Source: CAXTTV01 sp964247295
GTDB lineage: Bacteria; Chloroflexota; Ktedonobacteria; Ktedonobacterales; Ktedonobacteraceae
Assembly (NCBI GenBank): GCA_964247295.1
Contig: CAXTTV010000236.1
Location: 1-6,754, forward strand
Direction: 5' to 3'
DNA length: 6,754 nt
The notes under the pieces were generated by a model. That model was not told the DNA's origin and searched no databases. It saw only the letters and a list, made by a program, of their open reading frames with translations. This document shows, piece after piece, positions 1 through 4,857 of this stretch (positions within the stretch are counted from its first letter, which is position 1; each line of letters opens with the position of its first letter). The translations under genes were made by a program, and so were the position numbers.

Positions 1-870
1 AAGGGCGTAACTGAGGAGCAGAAACAGAAATATTGGGGCGGGACCGCGCGGGGAGAGCTACGGGGAGCCTTTGGGTTGACCGAGCGGGGAGCCGGCTCGG
101 ACTCCGCGAATATCTCTACCAGAGCTGTTCGCCAGGGCAATGAATATATTCTCAATGGAACCAAGGCTTATATCTCTGGTGCCAGTGTCGCCGACTTTTT
201 CCTGGTCGCCGCCAAAACAAATCCCGAAGCCGGAGCTCGGGGTATTAGTGCTTTTATCGTGGATCGGGATACGCCGGGATTTCGCGTGGGTAAGGCTGAC
301 AAAAAGATGGGAGTACATGGCGTCCCAACCTGTGAACTGATCTTTGAGGACGCGCGAGTCCCGGCCCAGAACATTGTAGGGCGGGAGAACGAAGGTTTCA
401 AGCTGATCATGTGGAACTTGAACTCGGTCCGGCCCTGTGTCGCCGCCAGAGGTGTAGGGACCGCAGAGGGCGCGATGCAATACGCCGTAGACTATGCGCG
501 GCAGCGTGAAACCTTTGGGCAACCGATTATTCAGCATCAGGCAATCCAGATGATGATTGCCGATGTCGCCATGCGGATCGAAGCCTCCCGCCTGCTGACC
601 TATCAGGCTGCTCTGCTGGTAGATCAGGGGAAAGCTGGTCGCGAGCACGCCCACTTCCTCTCGATGGCGAAAGCCTTTGCCACAGAGACCGCCGTGGACT
701 CCTGTGATAAAGCGCTCCAAATCATGGGAGGGCTGGGATATATGCACGAGTCGGCGACCGAGCGTTTCTACCGGGATGCCCGTCAGCTCACAATTGTTGA
801 GGGCTCCAGCCAGGTACAGCGGCTGATCATCGCGCGCGCCGTCATCGATGATCTACTCAACTGGAACTAG
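1..870 (+). CDS. Acyl-CoA dehydrogenase, C-terminal part (5' end cut by window)
   Basis: This flavoenzyme oxidises acyl-CoA to trans-2-enoyl-CoA, passing electrons to electron-transfer flavoprotein in fatty-acid or branched-chain acyl-CoA breakdown. The frame is open from base 1 with no start, giving 289 residues. Family members have about 380, so roughly 90-100 N-terminal residues are missing; the TTG at 76 is internal. Visible in order are the FAD-contacting stretch FGLTE-x-GAGSD (about residues 25-35), the middle beta domain, the ARQRETFGQPI signature of the C-terminal helical domain (about 166-176), GGLGY (243-247) and the catalytic-base motif VEGSSQVQR with Glu267, where medium- and short-chain enzymes carry YEGTSQIQR. 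The family is clear; the chain-length specificity is not. Residues about 12-28 contain unusual W, G and R where the family has L and P (for example TERGAG for TEPGAG), probably sequencing error at the contig end. The gene ends tail to tail with the sortase, sharing CTAG. Confidence 0.93.
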   Translation, partial: KGVTEEQKQKYWGGTARGELRGAFGLTERGAGSDSANISTRAVRQGNEYILNGTKAYISGASVADFFLVAAKTNPEAGARGISAFIVDRDTPGFRVGKADKKMGVHGVPTCELIFEDARVPAQNIVGRENEGFKLIMWNLNSVRPCVAARGVGTAEGAMQYAVDYARQRETFGQPIIQHQAIQMMIADVAMRIEASRLLTYQAALLVDQGKAGREHAHFLSMAKAFATETAVDSCDKALQIMGGLGYMHESATERFYRDARQLTIVEGSSQVQRLIIARAVIDDLLNWN

Positions 871-1451
871 TCAACCTGATTGGTAAAAACCACCAGACGT
901 TGATCGAAGCCATCTTTGGTCCAGGCTCCGCTACAGGTTATTAGATTGAGATGATGTTTAGTTGTGGAGCCAAAGACCTCTTGAAGCGCCTGCTGATCCG
1001 TTGTATGGGTGGGATAGCGCACCATTTTTTGAACGGTGAAATGGAGATCCTTGCCCTCAACCGTATGGACAAAAATGTCGGAGCCCGGCGGTAGTTGATC
1101 TAAATCAGCGAAGATCGCGCGACCGCCTCCAACGCGGTTCACGTGGCCGGCCATCACCGAATTGCCGGACTGGCCGGGAGCCGCACCTCGATCATACCAG
1201 AAAACTTCGTTCCAGATGGGGGCATTGGCCGACTGGGAGACGGGAATATCCATTGCGCCAGTCGAGGTCGCGCCAACATTGATCACTTCAGCGTCAATAT
1301 TTAATTTTGGAATGCGCAGATGCTCCGGTTGCCAGGAGATTGTCTTGATCTGCTGGGCGGATGCTCCCGTCAGGCGATGGCTATAATTATATGCCATCAC
1401 CCCGATCACAATAATCATCAACGCACCAATATATAACGGCGTTTTCTTCAT
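867..1451 (-). CDS. Class E/F-like sortase (cysteine transpeptidase)
   Basis: Sortases are membrane-anchored enzymes that cleave a C-terminal sorting signal in secreted proteins and attach the product to the cell surface or another protein. The 194-residue product has a short basic N-terminus (MKK), one hydrophobic anchor at about residues 6-22, then a sortase beta-barrel from about residue 43. The triad is complete: His103 in AGHVN, Cys173 in LITCSG and Arg185 in FDQRLVV. The short length, lack of a C-terminal membrane segment and AGHVNR context resemble the small class E/F enzymes of actinobacteria and Chloroflexota; the class assignment is inference. No protein with an LPxTG-like sorting signal is encoded in the window, so the substrate is unknown. 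The ATG at 1451 has no good Shine-Dalgarno sequence, but a good promoter sits just upstream, suggesting leaderless expression. The stop overlaps that of the convergent acyl-CoA dehydrogenase. Confidence 0.93.
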   Translation of the reverse strand: MKKTPLYIGALMIIVIGVMAYNYSHRLTGASAQQIKTISWQPEHLRIPKLNIDAEVINVGATSTGAMDIPVSQSANAPIWNEVFWYDRGAAPGQSGNSVMAGHVNRVGGGRAIFADLDQLPPGSDIFVHTVEGKDLHFTVQKMVRYPTHTTDQQALQEVFGSTTKHHLNLITCSGAWTKDGFDQRLVVFTNQVD

Positions 1452-1457
1452 GGAGTG

Positions 1458-1486
1458 AGTATACTACGCCACTCACAATGGATCAA
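1458..1486 (-). promoter_or_regulatory. Predicted sigma70-type promoter of the sortase gene
   Basis: Read on the minus strand, TTGATC (1486-1481) is followed by a 17-base spacer and TATACT (1463-1458). These match the -35 and -10 consensus at 4/6 and 5/6 positions. The sortase ATG begins 7 bases after the -10 box, so the usual start distance puts transcription at or next to the A of the ATG. This agrees with the lack of a clear ribosome binding site. Housekeeping-sigma consensus is assumed for this organism. Confidence 0.55.
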
Positions 1487-1514
1487 TCAGCGATTAAGAA
1501 GACTTTGAACGAAG

Positions 1515-2030
1515 CTACTTCCCCTCGTAGGCTTCTTGTAGAGTCTCTATGTCAAGTTTTTTCATCTTGAGAATCGCCTCCATCACTCTGTTGGATTTCT
1601 CAGGGTTCTTATCGAGCAACAGCTTTTCTACAATAGTAGGGACGATCTGCCAGGACAGGCCATATTTATCTGTTACCCAACCACATTCTATCTTTGCTCC
1701 GCCTGTGGAAAGCTTCTCCCACATTTCATCCACCTCCTGCTGCGTCTCGCAGTTCACAACGAGCGAGATGGCGGGTGAAAACGTAAATACTGGTCCGCCA
1801 TTGAACGCCAGTAACTCCTGACCATCGAGCTGGAAGGCAACGGGCATAACGGTTCCTTCCGGGCGCGGCCCTGTTTTTCCGTAATGGCTTACGCTCACAA
1901 TTCTTGAGTTTTTGAAGATGGAGACATAAAAGTTTGCAGCCTCTTCAGCATTATTGTCGAACCATAGGTGTGTCGTAATTTTTTGGATGCGCGCTTCATT
2001 AGCTGCTAAGGACGAGTTGTTTTGTACCAT
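1515..2030 (-). CDS. PhnB-like VOC-superfamily protein (3-dmu-9_3-mt domain)
   Basis: This 171-residue cytoplasmic protein belongs to the vicinal-oxygen-chelate (glyoxalase/bleomycin-resistance) fold, in the family long mislabelled '3-demethylubiquinone-9 3-methyltransferase'. The family has no methyltransferase motif, and its reaction is generally unknown. Two repeated halves are visible. The first starts at about residue 17 with KITTHLWFDNNAEEAANFY (His21 at the usual metal-side position) and runs to FNGGP (about 76-80). The second runs from about residue 88 to the family hallmark CGWVTDKYGLSWQIVP (116-131). An alpha-helical tail follows. About 14 residues precede the conserved core, but the ATG at 2030 is preceded by a good AGAAGGAGA ribosome binding site, so the start is well supported. 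It lies upstream of the sortase on the same strand, 63 bases away. The sortase has its own promoter-like sequence, so an operon is not required. Confidence 0.9.
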   Translation of the reverse strand: MVQNNSSLAANEARIQKITTHLWFDNNAEEAANFYVSIFKNSRIVSVSHYGKTGPRPEGTVMPVAFQLDGQELLAFNGGPVFTFSPAISLVVNCETQQEVDEMWEKLSTGGAKIECGWVTDKYGLSWQIVPTIVEKLLLDKNPEKSNRVMEAILKMKKLDIETLQEAYEGK

Positions 2031-2036
2031 GATGTG

Positions 2037-2046
2037 TTCTCCTTCT
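2037..2046 (-). promoter_or_regulatory. Shine-Dalgarno site of the VOC gene
   Basis: AGAAGGAGAA on the minus strand, with its AGGAG core 8 bases before the ATG at 2030. It fixes this ATG as the start and argues against a start nearer the conserved KITTHLWFD core. Confidence 0.75.
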
Positions 2047-2076
2047 GTTTGCCATATACCCGTTTTACATAGACAT

Positions 2077-2082
2077 AGTATA
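2077..2082 (-). promoter_or_regulatory. Possible -10 box for the VOC gene
   Basis: TATACT on the minus strand (5/6 match to TATAAT), the same hexamer as in the sortase promoter. It would give a 5' leader of about 40 bases carrying the AGAAGGAGAA site. No convincing -35 hexamer lies 16-18 bases upstream, so the call is weak. Confidence 0.3.
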
Positions 2083-2133
2083 TCGTTAGAAGACCGAAAA
2101 ATCTTCTTCTATCTTGCTTTCTTTTTAGCTTGA

Positions 2134-2151
2134 TATACATCGTCATGTATA
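2134..2151. repeat. 18-base inverted repeat, possible operator
   Basis: TATACATCGTCATGTATA has perfect 7-base arms around a 4-base centre. Its symmetry and size suit a dimeric repressor such as a TetR-, MarR- or GntR-type protein. It lies 104 bases upstream of the VOC start and about 220 bases upstream of hppA. No regulator gene is in the window, so the function is inferred from form and position only. Confidence 0.35.
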
Positions 2152-2203
2152 AATTATTTATTGTAGATGGCTCGCTTATCGCTGAACCTGGATTTTCGTT
2201 AAC

Positions 2204-2232
2204 TTGACGAATGGGGACTCTTATGATAAATA
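2204..2232 (+). promoter_or_regulatory. Candidate hppA promoter
   Basis: TTGACG (2204-2209, 5/6 match to the -35 consensus) is followed by the A/T-rich stretch GATAAATAATA. A -10 at 2227-2232 (TAAATA, 17-base spacer) matches only 3/6. A -10 at 2225-2230 (GATAAA, 15-base spacer) matches 4/6 but is closely spaced. Either would leave a leader of about 130 bases. The -35 is good and the -10 is uncertain. Confidence 0.35.
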
Positions 2233-2356
2233 ATACAGATATGTTGTGATACACCGTGACTCACAAAGATCCCCAATTTACCTGACATGCGCGCCGCATT
2301 CCTCTCAGTTGATGCCAAAAGCGGTGCTTTTTATCAAAACGAGCCAACTTTCTGAT

Positions 2357-2362
2357 GGAGGA
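2357..2362 (+). promoter_or_regulatory. Shine-Dalgarno site deciding the hppA start
   Basis: GGAGGA lies 10 bases before the ATG at 2373. It overlaps the upstream in-frame ATG at 2355, which itself has no purine-rich site before it. This favours 2373 as the real start. Confidence 0.65.
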
Positions 2363-2372
2363 ACTTGTATTG

Positions 2373-4631
2373 ATGGTCAATTATATCTGGGTTCCCATTG
2401 TTGTGAGCCTCTTAGCGATGGTCTTTGCGGCTTATCTGATCAGGTATGTATTGCGGAAGGATACTGGTACACCAGAGATGCAAAAGATCGCGAACGCGAT
2501 TTTTGCGGGCGCGACGGCCTTTCTGCGTCGTCAATATCAGACGATAGCACTTCTCTCCATTCTGGCGGCGGTTGTGGTTGCGGTTGTCTTAGCGCTTCTG
2601 GGCCAGGGTTCGCAGGCCGATAGAATTAGCCTTGCATGGCATACAGCGGTAGCTTTCTTAGTGGGAGCATTCTGTTCCGGTCTCTCTGGCTACATTGGTA
2701 TGTATGTAGCTGTAAAGTCAAATAGTCGCACCGCGAGTGCGGCGCAGCGCAGTCTGGGAGAGGCGATGGTCGTCTCATTGCGTGGTGGAGCTGTCTCCGG
2801 CTTTCTTGTTGTAGCGCTCTCGCTGCTGGGCGTTTCGTTGCTTTTTGTAATCTTCAACGGCCTTACACAACCAGCGGTCACGCCCTCGCTCATCGTTGGC
2901 TTTGGCTTCGGTGCCAGTTTCGTAGCACTTTTCGCGCAGCTTGGTGGTGGCATCTACACAAAGGCCGCCGATGTGGGTGCGGACCTCGTGGGCAAGGTTG
3001 AGGCCAATATTCCCGAAGATGATCCACGCAATCCTGCTGTCATCGCTGACCTGGTAGGTGATAACGTTGGTGACTGTGCCGGGCGTGGTGCGGATCTCTT
3101 CGAGTCAATGGCAGCCGAGAATATCGGCACGATGATTCTTGGTGCCACCCTCTACTCCGCGACCGGTAATATCGGTTGGATGCTTTTTCCATTGGTGCTG
3201 GGTGCGTTCGGTATTATCGCTTCGGCTCTAGGCGTCCTCTATATTCGTCCCCGTGGCGTGGTCGAGCCAGCGCAGGCCAATGGACGTGACACCAGCGAGA
3301 TTGCGATGGGCCAGCTCAATATTGGTTACTATATCACTTGCGTCGTCTCGGCTGTTGGCCTTTTTGTGGGCAGTTACCTGTTACTAGGGCAGGGCAACGT
3401 GACCGCGAACTATGGCATTGCGGCCTGGATCTGGTATAGTCTCGCGGGCTGTGTCGGCATTCTGCTGAGCATTGCCTTCGTCTTTATCACGCAATACTAC
3501 ACTGCCGGAACATGGCGACCGGTGCGCGAGATCGCGGAATCCTCGCTGACCGGTCCCGCCACGACGATTATCACAGGTGTTAGTATTGGTATGGAGTGCG
3601 TAGTTCTGCCCGTGCTCTGCATCTGTAGCGCATTGGGGCTCTCCTACTTTTTCGGCAGTCAGGTCCAGATCCCCCTGGCGTTACAGAGCAGCGGAGTCAT
3701 TAACGTTAGCGGCATCTTTGGTACAGCGGTCGCCACTGTTGGTATGCTGATGAGCTGTGCCTACATCCTGACCATGGATACCTTCGGGCCAATTACCGAC
3801 AATGCTGGTGGCATTAGCGAGATGAGTGGCCAGCCCGAGGAAGTGCGCAACGTAACCGATGCTTTGGATAGCGTTGGCAATACCACCAAGGCTCTAACCA
3901 AGGGGTATGGATTAGGTTCTGCGGCCCTGGCGGCCTTCCTACTCTTTAGTGCCTATCTCAATGTACTCTATGGCTTCAAACATAATCCGGTCGTCTATCG
4001 CGTCGATCTGGCGAATATTGAAATCTTCATTGCGGCCCTGATCGGACTTGCCCTGATCTTCCTGTTCTGCTCGCTGGCGATCCGCGCTGTGGGTACAGCG
4101 GCCAAACGTATGATCGAGGAGGTGCGTCGTCAGTTCAAAGAGATGCCAAATATCATGGCGGAAGATCCTGCGAACAGGGTTGACCCAGATTATGCCCGCT
4201 GTGTTGAGATCAGCACCCGTGGTGCTCTGCGCGCGATGATTTTGCCTGGTACCGTAGCGGTTCTAACGCCTGTGCTAATAGGAGTCGTCCTGGGACCTCA
4301 AGCGGCGGCAGGTATGCTAATGGTGAGCACGATGGGTGGTATCGTCATGGCGCTCTTCCTCAACAACGGTGGTGGTGCCTGGGATAACGCCAAGAAGTAT
4401 ATCGAGGCGGGAAATTTGCGCATCAATGTCAAAGGTGATGTGGTGGGCCGCACCGATCCTGAAGGCATCATCTTGGGCAAGAAAAGTGAGGCGCATAAAG
4501 CCAGCGTTATCGGCGATACGGTCGGCGATCCCTTTAAGGATACTGCTGGCCCCTCGCTGCACGTGCTCATCAAGCTTCTGAGCACGATCACCCTGGTATT
4601 GGCTCCGCTCTACTACTTCCTGCACCCTTAG
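2373..4631 (+). CDS. hppA: Membrane-bound proton-pumping pyrophosphatase, K+-independent type
   Basis: An integral membrane enzyme that hydrolyses pyrophosphate and uses the energy to pump H+ out of the cytoplasm. From the ATG at 2373 it has 752 residues and about 16 hydrophobic segments. The upstream in-frame ATG at 2355 would add six residues but lacks a ribosome binding site. The substrate-binding motif DVGADLVGKVE (200-210) is followed by DDPRNPAVIADLVGDNVGDC (216-235). The third acidic region includes GGAWDNAKK (667-675) and GDTVGDPFKDTAGPSLH from residue 714. GNTTKALTKG (502-511) carries Lys506. K+-dependent enzymes, including all known Na+ pumps, have Ala there, so a K+-independent H+ pump is predicted. 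The gene is probably monocistronic: it is divergent from the VOC gene and convergent with clpC, with a strong hairpin downstream. The size is near the family range, and no frameshift or missing catalytic Asp is seen. Confidence 0.96.
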   Translation: MVNYIWVPIVVSLLAMVFAAYLIRYVLRKDTGTPEMQKIANAIFAGATAFLRRQYQTIALLSILAAVVVAVVLALLGQGSQADRISLAWHTAVAFLVGAFCSGLSGYIGMYVAVKSNSRTASAAQRSLGEAMVVSLRGGAVSGFLVVALSLLGVSLLFVIFNGLTQPAVTPSLIVGFGFGASFVALFAQLGGGIYTKAADVGADLVGKVEANIPEDDPRNPAVIADLVGDNVGDCAGRGADLFESMAAENIGTMILGATLYSATGNIGWMLFPLVLGAFGIIASALGVLYIRPRGVVEPAQANGRDTSEIAMGQLNIGYYITCVVSAVGLFVGSYLLLGQGNVTANYGIAAWIWYSLAGCVGILLSIAFVFITQYYTAGTWRPVREIAESSLTGPATTIITGVSIGMECVVLPVLCICSALGLSYFFGSQVQIPLALQSSGVINVSGIFGTAVATVGMLMSCAYILTMDTFGPITDNAGGISEMSGQPEEVRNVTDALDSVGNTTKALTKGYGLGSAALAAFLLFSAYLNVLYGFKHNPVVYRVDLANIEIFIAALIGLALIFLFCSLAIRAVGTAAKRMIEEVRRQFKEMPNIMAEDPANRVDPDYARCVEISTRGALRAMILPGTVAVLTPVLIGVVLGPQAAAGMLMVSTMGGIVMALFLNNGGGAWDNAKKYIEAGNLRINVKGDVVGRTDPEGIILGKKSEAHKASVIGDTVGDPFKDTAGPSLHVLIKLLSTITLVLAPLYYFLHP

Positions 4632-4632
4632 A

Positions 4633-4648
4633 ATCTCTCGCGAGAGAT
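4633..4648. repeat. Perfect 16-base palindrome just after the hppA stop
   Basis: ATCTCTCGCGAGAGAT begins one base after the hppA TAG. It is exactly self-complementary and as RNA could form a 6-base stem with a 4-base loop. It could help end or protect the hppA transcript, or be a protein-binding site; the sequence does not decide between these. Confidence 0.5.
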
Positions 4649-4668
4649 CGTCATTGATTGCCTCTCTC

Positions 4669-4718
4669 TACAGAGGAAACCGCTATGGATTCGTAACCCC
4701 ATGGCGGTTTCCTCTGTA
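4669..4718. terminator. Strong hairpin between convergent hppA and clpC, probable terminator
   Basis: The arms 4669-4683 and 4704-4718 are perfectly complementary over 15 bases. One T/G position (4684/4703) and four more pairs (4685-4688 with 4699-4702) extend this to a 20-base stem with a 10-base loop. The T/G pair is a G-U wobble in plus-strand RNA but an A/C mismatch in minus-strand RNA, so the structure is slightly better for the hppA transcript. Neither side has a T run, so it is not a classical Rho-independent terminator. Its place between converging genes suggests transcription stop in both directions or 3'-end protection. Confidence 0.6.
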
Positions 4719-4857
4719 AATTTCCTGGACAGCCTCTCACAACATAAACATGTTGATTGAATCCACAAAAAAGTCCTGATGTTGATTGTGAGTTAAATAA
4801 AGAACAGGTGTGTCCAGATCGTCGGGGAGCCGGGAAAAGCTACTGAGGGGGCCTGGC

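Larger units (their letters stand above)
2031..2372. other. AT-rich divergent intergenic region between the VOC gene and hppA
   Basis: This 342-base spacer separates two divergently transcribed genes and must contain both promoters. It is clearly richer in A+T than the flanking genes. It holds the VOC ribosome binding site, a purine-rich stretch on the minus strand (about 2099-2128), an 18-base palindrome (2134-2151), a candidate hppA promoter (about 2204-2232) and the hppA ribosome binding site at its right end. Open frames crossing it (minus 2006-2254; plus from 2246) have no family resemblance and overlap known genes or signals, so I do not call them. I see no structured RNA or riboswitch. 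Confidence 0.7.
4632..4857. other. Convergent intergenic region hppA / clpC
   Basis: These 226 bases contain the two inverted repeats described separately. To their right is an AT-rich stretch with the 10-base direct repeat ATGTTGATTG at 4750-4759 and 4779-4788, and a run of six A (4766-4771 area) that reads as T on the clpC strand but has no strong hairpin before it. No gene is supported; the minus frame at 4737-4937 mostly overlaps the clpC end out of frame. Confidence 0.6.

Noticed and set aside
58..747. Long open frame of 229 codons on the minus strand, antisense to the acyl-CoA dehydrogenase
   Set aside because: The plus strand has the full set of acyl-CoA dehydrogenase motifs. The antisense product shows no recognisable domain and is a by-product of codon bias.
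867..2030. Sortase and VOC gene as a functional operon
   Set aside because: They share a strand and a 63-base gap, but the gap holds a near-consensus promoter and no functional link between the families is known to me.
1515..2030. Literal annotation as a ubiquinone-biosynthesis methyltransferase
   Set aside because: The family name is historical. The protein has a VOC fold pattern and no S-adenosylmethionine-binding motif.
2087..2111. Hairpin TAGAAGA / TCTTCTA as an attenuator or riboswitch part
   Set aside because: The arms are only seven bases, A/T-rich and within a purine-pyrimidine-biased tract where such matches are expected by chance. No further structure surrounds it.
2006..2254. 82-codon minus-strand frame upstream of the VOC gene
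   Set aside because: It overlaps the VOC ribosome binding site and start out of frame and has no ribosome binding site or family resemblance. Its composition is that of AT-rich spacer DNA.
2246..2623. 125-codon plus-strand frame overlapping the hppA start
   Set aside because: More than half lies inside hppA in another frame, its Gly/Cys/Ser-rich end is a shadow of hppA codons, and no start signal is seen.
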